DNA from: Micromonospora echinospora
GTDB lineage: Bacteria; Actinomycetota; Actinomycetes; Mycobacteriales; Micromonosporaceae
Length of the DNA: 64,000 nucleotides
Reading direction: 5' to 3'
NCBI RefSeq assembly: GCF_900091495.1
Contig: NZ_LT607413.1
Location: 1,054,001-1,118,000 of the forward strand
Below, piece after piece: positions 56,023 through 64,000 of the stretch. A program made the position numbers and the translations under genes. Positions within the stretch are counted from its first letter, which is position 1, and each line of letters begins with the position of its first letter. The notes under the pieces are model-generated. The model had not been told where the DNA came from and made no database searches. It worked only from the letters and a program-made list of their open reading frames with translations.

Positions 56023-57012
56023 TCAGCCGTTGAGGACGGCGCGGCCGAGCGGCGTCAGCGTGTGCAGGACGGTGTTGCGGTCCCGGTGGCTGACCAGCAG
56101 GCCGGCGTTGCGCAGCACGGAGGTGTGCTGACTGACCGCGGCCGGTGAGATGTCCAGCCGGCGGGCCACCTCGCTGGTGGTCAGCCCGGCGTCGCTCGCC
56201 TCCAGCACCGCCGCCCGGGTCCGGCCGAGCAGCGCGGCGAGCGCCGTCCGGTCGTCGCGGCCGGCCGGACCGGCGGCCGGGACGAGCGCGCCGAGCCGGT
56301 CCACCGGGTAGACCAGCACCGGCGGCCGGGTCGGGTCGAGCAGGGCCACCGGGGTCCGGGCGCAGAAGAAGGAGGGCACCAGCAGCAGCCCACGCCCGTC
56401 GAGGTGCAGCTGCCGGCTGGCCGGGTAGTCGGGGACCTCCAGCACCCCGGACTCCCAGCGCATCGTCGGGCGCAGGCTCTCCAGCAGCCCCTCCGCGCCG
56501 CCGTCGAGCATGGCCCGGGCCCGACGGGTACGGTCCGCCTCCACCGCGGCCTGGATCCGACCCCAGTACGGGCACAGCGCCAACGACCGGTACCGCTGCA
56601 ACGAGTCGGCGAGGTGGTGCAACGCCTCCGGCTCGCCCCGGGCCAGGGCGGCGGCCCGGGCGGGCAGCTCCCGTCCGCCCGCCAGTGTGGCCAGGTCCCG
56701 CCGGAGCAGTTCCGGTGACGTGGCCCGGACGGCGTCCAGCCCGGCCTCGAACCCGTCCACGCTCTGGTACGGGGTGAGGAAGTCGGGGAAGTAGCCCTTC
56801 GGCGGGTTCAGGGTGAGCAGCAGGCGCAGCCGGTCGACGTCCTGCTCCTGGCGCAGCCGCGCGGCGACGGCGCGTCGCCAGCCGTTGACCAGCGGGTCGG
56901 CCTGGCGCTGCTGCAACAGGTGCAGACTGAGAACCAGTTCCCACAACGGGTCCGCCGAGGGTGCCACCCGGGTGCGGAGGACGTCCTCGCGGGAGAAGTG
57001 GATTGTCAGCAT
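56023..57012 (-). CDS. ArsR-like winged-helix regulator with large N-terminal domain
   Basis: A 329-residue protein starting at ATG 57012 behind GGGAG. The first 240 residues match the DUF5937-type domain found in actinobacterial ArsR regulators (FSREDVLRTRVAPSADPLWELVLSLHLLQ). The last 80 are an ArsR winged helix with recognition region TTSEVARRLDISPAAVSQHTSVLRNAGLL. No metal-ligand cysteines of classical ArsR are seen, so it probably senses something else. It converges on fbiB and precedes no obvious target. Confidence 0.85.
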   Translation of the reverse strand: MLTIHFSREDVLRTRVAPSADPLWELVLSLHLLQQRQADPLVNGWRRAVAARLRQEQDVDRLRLLLTLNPPKGYFPDFLTPYQSVDGFEAGLDAVRATSPELLRRDLATLAGGRELPARAAALARGEPEALHHLADSLQRYRSLALCPYWGRIQAAVEADRTRRARAMLDGGAEGLLESLRPTMRWESGVLEVPDYPASRQLHLDGRGLLLVPSFFCARTPVALLDPTRPPVLVYPVDRLGALVPAAGPAGRDDRTALAALLGRTRAAVLEASDAGLTTSEVARRLDISPAAVSQHTSVLRNAGLLVSHRDRNTVLHTLTPLGRAVLNG

Positions 57013-57271
57013 CGGAGCGCTCCCGTGGGCGCGGGACAGCGCTTGCCACCCCGCGACCGTCTGCACTGTACCGGCCGTGATCTCGGCTTTTAAGTGTGAG
57101 CTGAAAGGCATCGACGTCCGGTCGCCGCTTCGGCATGCTGGTATCCGGCCGGGCGATGGCACGAGGGTCTGCGGCCGACCGCGTCCGCAGGACCGTCGCC
57201 CGGCCCTTCAGCGTGTGCGCCCTGCCCGGCATCTCCGACCGCCACCCGGCCGGACGGTCACTCCCGGCGAT

Positions 57272-58315
57272 TCACCCACGCAGCCAGAGCGCCACCCGGT
57301 GGTCCTCGTCGGTGACGTAGAAGCACCGGCCGTCCGTCTCGGCGATCCCCTCCACGTGGTGGAACGGGGCGAGGTCGGCGACGAGTTCGCCGGGCACCAG
57401 GTGGGTCGGCTCCGCCGGCAGCCGGAACCGGACGTGTCGGGAGGTCACCTCGCCGCCGTGCGGGTGGTCGTCGAGCAGCACGGAACCCTTGCCGAGCGCG
57501 TCGATGGAGCCGATCACCGCCGTGTAGCCGCCGTCGTCGGTCGGGGCGACGGCCCGGAAGCCGGTGAGCACGCCGGGTGGGGTCACCCCGGTCAGCGCGT
57601 ACGCCCGCACCGCCCGGGGCCAGGCCCGGGGCTCGGCGAACATCTCCGCCACCCCGGTCACCTCGACCAGGATCGGCTCGCCGTCGGTGGTGACCGGGAA
57701 GCGCAGCCCGAGCAGGACGGAGCCGGTCGGGGTGAAGGCCGCGCCCTCGACGTTGAGCGGCAGGTCCCCCTCGGCCAGCCGGCGCGTCCAGCGCTTCTCC
57801 CGCGACGTGCCCCGGGCCAGGGTCTCCACGATGAAGCGGGCGCGGACCTGCTCCCCCGGCGGCAGGGTGTCCAGGTCGGCGGCGGCGAGCGCGTCGTTGA
57901 GCACCCGGTGCAGGCGGAACGAGTTGCGGACCACCCGTACCGGCAACGGGCCGTCGGTCGCCGCGTCGTCCTCCCGGAACCGGGCGACGAAGGCCCGGCG
58001 GGGACGCAGCGGCCCGCCCTTGGAGCCGAAGTGCGAGCCGAAGACGTACACCCAGCCGTCGTGGTGGGCCAGGGCCTCACCGTCCTCGGTACGACCGTTC
58101 TCCACTCCGGCGTCGGCGCGTACGTGCTCGGCGGTCCACTCGCCGCCCTCCCGCTCCAGCAGCAGGGCCAGGCACTCCTCCACCGGCCCCTCGTCCAGCA
58201 CGGTCCAGAAGCCCCGAAGCGCCCCGTACCGGCGCAGCAGCGCGGCGGAGCGGACCGGCAGCAGATCGCTCGCCTCGTTGCCGGCGACGACGAATTCCAG
58301 CAGCTCAAGTGTCAC
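57272..58315 (-). CDS. Conserved hypothetical, beta-propeller/DUF3616-like
   Basis: A 347-residue soluble protein. Repeated strand motifs and the segment NVEGAAFTPTGSVLLGLRFP resemble DUF3616 beta-propeller proteins, but I am not sure of the family. No signal peptide or catalytic motif is seen. GTG 58315 is chosen as the start because the frame upstream overlaps a divergent gene and looks non-coding. Only 39 bp separate it from the Nudix gene start, so both mRNAs must be nearly leaderless. Confidence 0.65.
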   Translation of the reverse strand: MTLELLEFVVAGNEASDLLPVRSAALLRRYGALRGFWTVLDEGPVEECLALLLEREGGEWTAEHVRADAGVENGRTEDGEALAHHDGWVYVFGSHFGSKGGPLRPRRAFVARFREDDAATDGPLPVRVVRNSFRLHRVLNDALAAADLDTLPPGEQVRARFIVETLARGTSREKRWTRRLAEGDLPLNVEGAAFTPTGSVLLGLRFPVTTDGEPILVEVTGVAEMFAEPRAWPRAVRAYALTGVTPPGVLTGFRAVAPTDDGGYTAVIGSIDALGKGSVLLDDHPHGGEVTSRHVRFRLPAEPTHLVPGELVADLAPFHHVEGIAETDGRCFYVTDEDHRVALWLRG

Positions 58316-58354
58316 CCGGCCAGGGTAGAGACCGGGTGCTCGTAGAGTGTCGGG

Positions 58355-59053
58355 ATGCCCGACGCCCCTGCCGACTCCACCGCCCCGCCCGCCGACGGGA
58401 CGCCCTCCGTCGACGCCGTCCCGGCCGCAGCCGGGACGCAGCCCGTCGGCGCCGCCCCGGCTGGCGACGCCGCCCCGCCGGTCGACAGCACCGCTGCCCT
58501 GCACGCCGACGCCACCGCTGTCCTGACCCGCTGGGAGCCGACCAGCCCTGCCGCCGCCGAGGCCCGGGACCGTACGCTGGCGCTGCTCGCCGCCGGACCG
58601 GTGGCGGTGACCCGGGCGCACCGTCCCGGTCACGTCACCGCGAGCGTGCTGATCGTCGACGCCACCGGCGAGCGGTTGCTGTTCTGCCTGCACGGCAAGT
58701 TCCGGCAGTGGGTGCAGCTCGGCGGGCACTGCGAGCCGACCGACCGGACGCTGGCCGGTGCCGCCCTGCGCGAGGCGACCGAGGAGTCCGGGATCACCGG
58801 CCTGCGGATCGATCCCGTCCCGATCGACGTGGACATCCACCCGGTGCCCTGCCAGGGCGGCTCGTTCCACCACGACGTCCGGTTCGCGGTCGTCGCGCCG
58901 CCCGGGGCGGTGGAGCGGGTCAGCGACGAGTCCGAGGCGCTGGGCTGGTTCCCGCCGGACCGGTTGCCCACGCCCCGGCTCGGCGGGGTCGACCAGCTCC
59001 TCGAACCGGGGCTGGCCGCGCTCAGACGTGGCCTTCTTCGCCCCGCTCCTTGA
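58355..59053 (+). CDS. Nudix hydrolase
   Basis: A protein of up to 232 residues. The Nudix box runs from GGHCEPTDRT to REATEESGI (about 123-147), with the G-x5-E-x7-REUxEExGU spacing intact, so it should cleave a nucleoside diphosphate linked to another group. The first 50 residues are Pro/Ala-rich and may be an over-extension. It overlaps the 3' end of the convergent mannose-1-phosphate guanylyltransferase gene by 32 bp. Confidence 0.88.
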   Translation: MPDAPADSTAPPADGTPSVDAVPAAAGTQPVGAAPAGDAAPPVDSTAALHADATAVLTRWEPTSPAAAEARDRTLALLAAGPVAVTRAHRPGHVTASVLIVDATGERLLFCLHGKFRQWVQLGGHCEPTDRTLAGAALREATEESGITGLRIDPVPIDVDIHPVPCQGGSFHHDVRFAVVAPPGAVERVSDESEALGWFPPDRLPTPRLGGVDQLLEPGLAALRRGLLRPAP

Positions 59054-60113
59054 GTTCGTCGACGAGCTTCTTGACGTCCTGGGCCCGGTCGCGGGGGCAG
59101 ACCAGCACCGCGTCGTGGGTGTCCACCACGATCAGGTCCCGGACGCCGAGCGCGGCGACCAGCCGACCGGACTGGGCGACCACCACCATGTCGTCGGTGT
59201 CGTGCAGCAGCACGCCCGGTTTGGTCTCGCCGCCGAGCACCACGTTGCCGCGGCCGTCGGCCGGAAGCACCTCGCCGAGGGTGTGGAAGTCGCCGACGTC
59301 GTTCCAGCCGAAGTCACCGGGGACGGTGGCGACCCGTCCGGCCGTGGCCGCGCCCTCCATCACCGCGTAGTCGACGGAGATCTTCGGCAGGGTCGGCCAG
59401 ACCGTGCCGAGCACGTCGTCCTGCTCGGGGGTGCCCCAGGCGGCGGCGATGGCCGTGATTCCGGCGTGCAGCGCCGGCTGCTGCCGGGCCAGCTCGGCGA
59501 GGAAGACGTCCACCCGCCAGACGAACATGCTCGCGTTCCACAGGTGCCGGCCGGAACGGAGGTACGCCTCGGCGACCGTGGCCTCCGGCTTCTCCTTGAA
59601 CTCGGCGACCGGGCGCAGCGGCCCGCCGTCGACCGGGTCGCCGGTCTCCAGGTAGCCGTAGCCGGTCTCCGCCCGGGTGGGGGTGATCCCGACCGTCATG
59701 AGCAGGCCCCGCTCCGCGCCACGGACCGCCTCGCGGACGGTGTCCGCCCAACGGTCCGGCTGCCCGATCAGGTGGTCCGCCGCGAACGATCCCATCACCG
59801 CGTCCGGGTCGCGTTCCGCGATCACGGCGGCGGCGAGCGCGATGGCCGCGCACGAGTCCCGGGGCGAGGGCTCCACCAGGATGTTCTCCTCCGGCAGGCC
59901 GGTGAGCTGCCGGGCCACCGCCGCGACGTGCGCCGCTCCGGTGACCACGAGGGTCCGCTCCGGTGTGGTGAGCGGCGCGAGACGGTCCACGGTGGCCTGG
60001 AGCAGCGACCGGGTGGAGCCGGTCAGCGGGTGGAGGAACTTGGGATGCCCGGCACGGGACAGCGGCCACAACCTCGTGCCGCTTCCTCCCGCCGGGATGA
60101 CGGCGTAGAGCAT
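59022..60113 (-). CDS. manB: Mannose-1-phosphate guanylyltransferase
   Basis: A 363-residue nucleotidyltransferase starting at ATG 60113 (MLYAVIPAGG). The signature GGSGTRLWPLSR binds GTP, and FLHPLTG, EPSPRDSCAAI, FAADHLIG and EFKEKPE follow in family order. It makes GDP-mannose for glycan, mannolipid and lipoglycan synthesis. The mycobacterial counterpart (manB/manC, beside wbbL and the whiB2-fbiAB genes) has the same place. A glycosyltransferase gene lies just upstream on the same strand. Confidence 0.92.
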   Translation of the reverse strand: MLYAVIPAGGSGTRLWPLSRAGHPKFLHPLTGSTRSLLQATVDRLAPLTTPERTLVVTGAAHVAAVARQLTGLPEENILVEPSPRDSCAAIALAAAVIAERDPDAVMGSFAADHLIGQPDRWADTVREAVRGAERGLLMTVGITPTRAETGYGYLETGDPVDGGPLRPVAEFKEKPEATVAEAYLRSGRHLWNASMFVWRVDVFLAELARQQPALHAGITAIAAAWGTPEQDDVLGTVWPTLPKISVDYAVMEGAATAGRVATVPGDFGWNDVGDFHTLGEVLPADGRGNVVLGGETKPGVLLHDTDDMVVVAQSGRLVAALGVRDLIVVDTHDAVLVCPRDRAQDVKKLVDELKERGEEGHV

Positions 60114-60191
60114 CAGCACATCATGCCCGAACCGGCACGGGACGGACGCCTGCCGCACCGACCCGGCCGCCGACCGGATCGATGCGGGCGG

Positions 60192-61337
60192 TCAGGCCCG
60201 GACCCGGCTCCACGCCGCGATGTGCACCTCGGCGCTGGACTCCCAGGTGAACTCCTTGGCCCGGTCGAAACCGGCCTTGGCCAGGGTCAGCCGGCGGGAC
60301 TCGTCGTCGAGCAGGGCGGCCAGGTCGGTGGCGATCTGGTCCGGGTCCTCGCTGGTGTAGGCGACCGCGTCACCGCCCACCTCGGGCAGGGAGAGCCGGG
60401 GCGTGGTCAGCACCGGGGCGGCGCAGGCCATCGCCTCCAGGATCGGCAGGCCGAACCCCTCGCCGTACGAGGGATAGGCCGCGACCAACGCCCCGCCGAG
60501 GAACCCGGGCAGGTCGGCGTAGCGGAGGTAGCCGGGGCGGAGCAGGCGCAGATGCGCCGGGACGTCGGCCACCGCGCGGTCGATGTCGTCGTCGTGCCCC
60601 TGGCCACCGGCCACCACCAGCGCCGGCGGGTCGGTCCGGTCGGCCACCGCCCGGGCCCAGCCCCGGATCAGGTTGGGTACGTTCTTGCGCGGCTCCTTGG
60701 CCCCGAGGAAGGCGATGTAGGTGCTGGAGCCGAGGCCGAGCCGGGCGCGCACCCGGGCCTTCTCCTCGTCGCTCGGGGCGTGGAAGGCCGAGTGGTCGAC
60801 ACCGTGGTAGGCCACGTCGATCCGGGTCGGGTCGGCGTCGAGGAGGCGGATCAGCTCGTCGCGGGTCGCCTTGCTCGGCACGATCACCCGGCTGGCGCGA
60901 CGCAGCGACGTCTTGATCGCGCTGCGGAAGAAGGTGCGCCGGGACTTGTCGTAGTGCTCCGGCTCGGTGAAGAACGTGGCGTCGTGCAGGGTCACCGTCA
61001 CCGGGCAGCCGGCCCGGAGCGGGCAGGTGTAGAAGGGCGAGTGCAGCACCTGCGCGCCGACCTGCTGGGCCAGCAACGGCAGGCCGGTCTGCTCCCAGGC
61101 GAGCCGGGCCGGGCGGTGGGCCACGGCGGCCGGGGCGGGGATGACCTCGGCCCCCGGCAGCATCCGGGCGTAGCGTTCCTGGTCGGTGCGGAGGCTCACC
61201 ACGACCAGGTCGACAGCCGAGCCGGTGACCTTGCCGAGGGCGCCGAGCAGGCCATCGACGTATCTACCGACGCCCCCACGATCGGCGGGGACACTCGTGG
61301 CGTCGATGAGCACGCGGGGCGGGCGACCGGCGGTCAC
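60192..61337 (-). CDS. GT4-family glycosyltransferase
   Basis: A 381-residue GT-B fold retaining glycosyltransferase. The N-terminal half has the GGVGRYVDGLLGAL acceptor-domain turn and the C-terminal half the LGAKEPRKNVPNLIRGW and EGFGLPILEAMA (E-x7-E) donor-binding motifs. Alongside the GDP-mannose synthase, a mannosyl donor is likely but not proven. The gap to the next gene is 78 bp, so the two may form an operon. Confidence 0.9.
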   Translation of the reverse strand: MTAGRPPRVLIDATSVPADRGGVGRYVDGLLGALGKVTGSAVDLVVVSLRTDQERYARMLPGAEVIPAPAAVAHRPARLAWEQTGLPLLAQQVGAQVLHSPFYTCPLRAGCPVTVTLHDATFFTEPEHYDKSRRTFFRSAIKTSLRRASRVIVPSKATRDELIRLLDADPTRIDVAYHGVDHSAFHAPSDEEKARVRARLGLGSSTYIAFLGAKEPRKNVPNLIRGWARAVADRTDPPALVVAGGQGHDDDIDRAVADVPAHLRLLRPGYLRYADLPGFLGGALVAAYPSYGEGFGLPILEAMACAAPVLTTPRLSLPEVGGDAVAYTSEDPDQIATDLAALLDDESRRLTLAKAGFDRAKEFTWESSAEVHIAAWSRVRA

Positions 61338-61474
61338 GGGGCAACTCCTTTGTGGGGAACAACACTCGGTGCAAGCCTACGCCGCCCGCCGCCCCGTGCG
61401 GTGACTGCGACCCGACGGTCAGCCGGTCTCGAGTTGGCATCGAGGCCGGGCGGCGGGGGCGTATCCTTCGCCCG

Positions 61475-62155
61475 GTGGCCGACGACATTCCCCGGGTCTT
61501 CGCCGACGCGATCGCGGCCGACCCGACCCGCCCCCTGCTGACCTGGTACGACGACGCCACCGGTGAGCGCACCGAACTCTCCGGCGCGACGCTGGCGAAC
61601 TGGGTGGCGAAGACCGCCAACCTGCTCGTCGACGACGTGGCCGCCGGCCCCGGCAGCATCGCCGGCGTGTTGCTCCCCCCGCACTGGCAGACCGCCGCCG
61701 TGCTGCTCGGCTGCTGGTCGGCCGGGCTGGCGGTGAGTGAGAAGCCGGGGCCGGTGGACGTGCTCTTCGCCGCCGCCGACCGGGTGCCCGAGGCGGACGC
61801 CTGGTCGGCCGGGGAGCGCTACGCGCTGGCGCTCGCCCCGTTCGCCCTGCCGCTGCGTGAGGTGCCGGCCGGCTTCGCCGACTACGTGGTCGAGGTCCGC
61901 GTCCACGGCGACCACTTCTCCCCGTACCCGGGGGGAGGTGCGGACCTGGTGGCCCGCGCGGCGGAACGCGCGGGCGAACTCGGCCTCGCCGCCGGTGACC
62001 GCGTGCTGGTCGACGCGGCCCGCCACCCGGACCCGCTGGACTGGCTGCTCGCCCCGCTGAGCGCGGGGGCGAGCGTCGTCCTCTGCGGCAACCTCGACCC
62101 GGCCCGCGTCGAGTCCCGCACGGCATCGGAGAAGGTCACCCGTTCGCTGACCTGA
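61475..62155 (+). CDS. TIGR03089 family protein
   Basis: A 226-residue protein from GTG 61475 that resembles the N-terminal part of AMP-dependent acyl-CoA synthetases (LLTWYDDATGERTELSGATLANWVAKTANLL) but stops before their catalytic motifs. This is how the TIGR03089 family, conserved beside the manB/glycosyltransferase genes in actinobacteria, is defined. No enzymatic activity is known. It is divergent from the glycosyltransferase and followed by a hairpin. Confidence 0.85.
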   Translation: MADDIPRVFADAIAADPTRPLLTWYDDATGERTELSGATLANWVAKTANLLVDDVAAGPGSIAGVLLPPHWQTAAVLLGCWSAGLAVSEKPGPVDVLFAAADRVPEADAWSAGERYALALAPFALPLREVPAGFADYVVEVRVHGDHFSPYPGGGADLVARAAERAGELGLAAGDRVLVDAARHPDPLDWLLAPLSAGASVVLCGNLDPARVESRTASEKVTRSLT

Positions 62156-62183
62156 CCGGCCGTCGCTTCGGCCGCCGTTTCGG

Positions 62184-62223
62184 CGATATCGCGGTGTCCG
62201 CCCGGCAGGACATCGCGATATCG
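62184..62223. terminator. Hairpin downstream of the TIGR03089 gene
   Basis: CGATATCGCGGTGTCC (62184-62199) pairs with 62208-62223 over 16 bp with one mismatch around an 8-nt loop, 28 bp after the stop codon. It is probably a terminator. Confidence 0.65.
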
Positions 62224-62362
62224 GCGATGACGCGGTCTCGCTCCGGCGGGAGAGGCCTGCCGGAAGTTCCCGGTTCGCCCTGGTTCAGCAGGACAGGAGG
62301 ATCGCTACGGTGTCGCGGCCACGCCGCAAGTAGCCTTCCGTCAGGCGACAGTTGGAGATCCG

Positions 62363-63172
62363 ATGGACGACGCGAGCGACCCGAAGAAGAAGCACAGCGC
62401 CGAAACCTTCGCCGCCGAACTCAGGCGCAGGATCAGGGAGGGCGTCAAGGGCTACGAGGCCGGCGCGAAACTCCCCACGCTTCGCGAGTTCGCCGCCAGC
62501 GAAGAGGGCGTGGCACGCGGTGTGGCGGAGAAGGCCATCGACCGCCTGCGCGCGGAAGGACTGGTCGAGTCACGCCGGGGCTCCGGTAGCTATGTGCGGG
62601 CGGGCCGCATCCCTCGCACCTCGCCAGGTCGGTTGTCGCAGGAGCAGTGGGGGCGTGGGCTGTCGATCCAGGCACACGACACCGAGAACCCGCCACAGGT
62701 CGTAGATGTCACGGTGGGCGATGTCGTGCCGCCTCCACAGGTCGCCGACGCTCTCGGGGTACAGCCTGGCGAGGTGGTGTTGTCGAGGCGTCGCCGGTAC
62801 GTGCGGGATCGCCGCTCGGTCCAGCTCGCCACCGCCTACCTCCCGACGGACCTGACCCGTGGCACGCGCGTCGAGCACACGGACACCGGACCCGGCGGCA
62901 CGTTCGCCCGACTTGCCGAGCAGGGTTTCGGACCGACGAGGTTCGTGGAGCGGGTCATCGGCCGCGCACCCACGCCCGAGGAGATCGACGGGGTGGACGG
63001 TCAGGAAGGGCTGGGTCTACGCCGAGAAGGCAGCCTGGTCTTCGAGATCACGAGGTACACCTACGCGGGCGACCGCTGTGTCGAGGTGTCGGTGATGGTG
63101 CTCGACGCCGAGGCGTACGAGCTGGTGTACGTCTTGCCGGTCGAGAAGGGCGACGACCCGAAAAAGAAGTGA
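62363..63172 (+). CDS. GntR/UTRA transcriptional regulator
   Basis: A 269-residue regulator. Residues 14-78 form a GntR winged helix (KLPTLREFAASEEGVARGVAEKA, then LRAEGLVESRRGSGSYV). Residues about 100-260 are a UTRA ligand-binding domain ending in CVEVSVMVLDAEAYELVY. Such HutC-type regulators bind small metabolites. The unusual K-rich ends (DPKKK at both termini) are visible. It starts a rightward group of small genes at the window edge. ATG 62363 follows GGAG. Confidence 0.9.
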   Translation: MDDASDPKKKHSAETFAAELRRRIREGVKGYEAGAKLPTLREFAASEEGVARGVAEKAIDRLRAEGLVESRRGSGSYVRAGRIPRTSPGRLSQEQWGRGLSIQAHDTENPPQVVDVTVGDVVPPPQVADALGVQPGEVVLSRRRRYVRDRRSVQLATAYLPTDLTRGTRVEHTDTGPGGTFARLAEQGFGPTRFVERVIGRAPTPEEIDGVDGQEGLGLRREGSLVFEITRYTYAGDRCVEVSVMVLDAEAYELVYVLPVEKGDDPKKK

Positions 63173-63207
63173 CAGCGGACTGCTTGATTGTCTGCTGACA
63201 ATCCATC

Positions 63208-63396
63208 ATGGTTAGTCCTGTGATTACTGCCGCGCGCCCACAGCCCGACATCCACCGCCGAGCGCGCTCTGCGCTCCGCTTCCAGGTCGTACCCGACAAC
63301 GACCACTCGCTCGACCTCGCAACTGCCACCGGTGACGCCCGCTCCCCGGAAGCCGGGGCGACCAACATCCCAGCGATCGACCTCGCCAGAAGGTGA
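63208..63396 (+). CDS. Small hypothetical protein, first of an overlapping chain
   Basis: A 62-residue polar protein starting at ATG 63208, 36 bp after the GntR gene. No domain is recognised. Its stop codon overlaps the next start as GTGA, and that gene overlaps the following one the same way, which is the main reason to take it as real. The sequence on its own is weak evidence. Confidence 0.45.
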   Translation: MVSPVITAARPQPDIHRRARSALRFQVVPDNDHSLDLATATGDARSPEAGATNIPAIDLARR

Positions 63397-63548
63397 GGGT
63401 GTCCGTGGTGCTCGCGATCTCGTTGATGGTGCTCGGTGGGCTGGTGCTGGGGTTCCTGATCGGACTACTCACGTTCGTGGTCAAGTCCAGGTGGTGTCCG
63501 CGCTGCGGGCACTCCACCGAGGATCTGCGACGGATGGTCCGGCGGTGA
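63393..63548 (+). CDS. Very small membrane protein with CxxC
   Basis: A 51-residue protein: a transmembrane helix (about 5-30) followed by a short soluble tail with WCPRCGHS, a single C-x2-C-type pair that could hold half of a zinc ribbon. GTG 63393, 63399 and 63405 are alternative starts. It overlaps the previous stop and the next start by GTGA, suggesting coupled translation. The family is unknown. Confidence 0.55.
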   Translation: MRVSVVLAISLMVLGGLVLGFLIGLLTFVVKSRWCPRCGHSTEDLRRMVRR

Positions 63549-64000
63549 CCGGCCGGAGCCGCCAGGACGGTCACCGGGAGCTGCCGATCGGACGGCGGAT
63601 GGCGCAGTTGCGGGTACGCCGGGGCATGAGCCAACAGGTCCTCGCCGACCGCATCGGCCGGTCCAAGAGCTGGGTCGACAAGGTCGAACGCGGCGTGCGT
63701 ACCCTCGACCGGCTCCCGATGATCGAGACGGTGGCCGCCGCCCTCGGCGTCGCCTCAGGTGTCCTGGTCGGCCGGAAGGTCCAACGGGCGCCGGTCACCG
63801 ACGCCACGACCGCCGTCGAACGGGTCCGCGAGGCGCTGGCATGCTACGACATCCCCGGTGCCATCGGCCGCGACTGGCCGTCGTCAGTCGCCGAGCTTGA
63901 CCACCAGATCGGGTACGCCTGCACGGCATACCGGCACGCCCACCACGTTCAGGTACTCCGGATGCTGCCCGGTCTCCTCGCCGCCACCCGCCACGCGGCA
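63545..64000 (+). CDS. XRE-family transcriptional regulator, partial
   Basis: A helix-turn-helix protein whose first 152 residues lie in the window. The XRE domain (about 12-70) reads LRVRRGMSQQVLADRIGRSKSWVDKVERGVR. The remainder to the window end is helical and resembles the tetratricopeptide-like ligand domain of related actinobacterial regulators. The start at GTG 63545 is set by the GTGA overlap. The gene continues past the end. Confidence 0.85.
   Translation, partial: MTGRSRQDGHRELPIGRRMAQLRVRRGMSQQVLADRIGRSKSWVDKVERGVRTLDRLPMIETVAAALGVASGVLVGRKVQRAPVTDATTAVERVREALACYDIPGAIGRDWPSSVAELDHQIGYACTAYRHAHHVQVLRMLPGLLAATRHAA

Noticed and set aside
54695..57232. Long minus-strand open frame across fbiA-fbiB and the ArsR-like gene
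   Set aside because: It is an Arg/Pro/Gly-rich shadow of fbiB and the regulator, with no family resemblance.
58316..58873. Extension of the DUF3616-like gene upstream of GTG 58315
   Set aside because: The added region is antisense to the Nudix gene including its Nudix box, and looks non-coding.

Overview
The window is high-GC actinobacterial DNA, most likely from a Micromonosporaceae member (Micromonospora or a close relative). The grounds are GTG starts, paired Scr1-type XRE/DUF397 regulators, a complete F420 gene set beside a whiB2-like gene, and the order DUF3499 / zincin-like protein / whiB / fbiA / fbiB / mannose-1-phosphate guanylyltransferase, which matches the mycobacterial whiB2-fbiAB-manB neighbourhood. 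No rRNA, tRNA or CRISPR array was seen.

Left end (1-9.8 kb). A minus-strand toxin operon runs off the window: a YbaB-like protein, a WXG100-like partner and a CpnT-like polymorphic toxin with a papain-fold (Tox-PL) domain. Divergent from it is a three-part YrhB-like / YwqJ-deaminase-like / SUKH-3 protein that looks like immunity or counter-toxin machinery. Then come an aldehyde dehydrogenase, a secreted subtilisin with a P-domain, and a G5/Excalibur surface protein. Two copies of one palindromic element sit between the convergent gene pairs here.

Defence region (10-39 kb). This is a type 2 BREX (Pgl) locus, all on the minus strand, in three blocks. Block A is pglW followed by a P-loop gene broken by a run of 19 G residues. 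Block B is an AAA ATPase, a TOPRIM-like protein, a DUF262 protein and pglX. Block C is pglY-pglZ-brxD-brxHI. Between B and C lies a 5-kb insert with a secreted S1 protease, a lipoprotein, a DivIVA-like pair, an Scr1/DUF397 pair and a membrane protein. A DUF4352 membrane-anchored protein lies on the opposite strand between A and B. The G19 tract leaves its gene one base out of frame. Homopolymer phase variation is known for Streptomyces coelicolor Pgl, but there in pglX, so this may be a second phase-variable switch wired to pglW. The AAA/TOPRIM/DUF262 genes are so tightly packed with pglX that they look like an embedded second defence module.

Middle (39-48 kb). A GAF/winged-helix regulator precedes an ExaC-type aldehyde dehydrogenase and a DUF779 protein. 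A second G5/Excalibur protein and a spermidine/putrescine-type ABC transporter (potDABC order, minus strand) follow.

Right end (48-64 kb). Conserved housekeeping: DUF3499, a zincin-fold protein without its metal motif, whiB, fbiC, a proline-rich membrane protein, fbiA-fbiB (fbiB lacking the nitroreductase half), an ArsR-like regulator, a Nudix hydrolase, mannose-1-phosphate guanylyltransferase, a GT4 glycosyltransferase and a TIGR03089 protein. The window ends in a GntR/UTRA regulator followed by a chain of small overlapping genes and a truncated XRE regulator.
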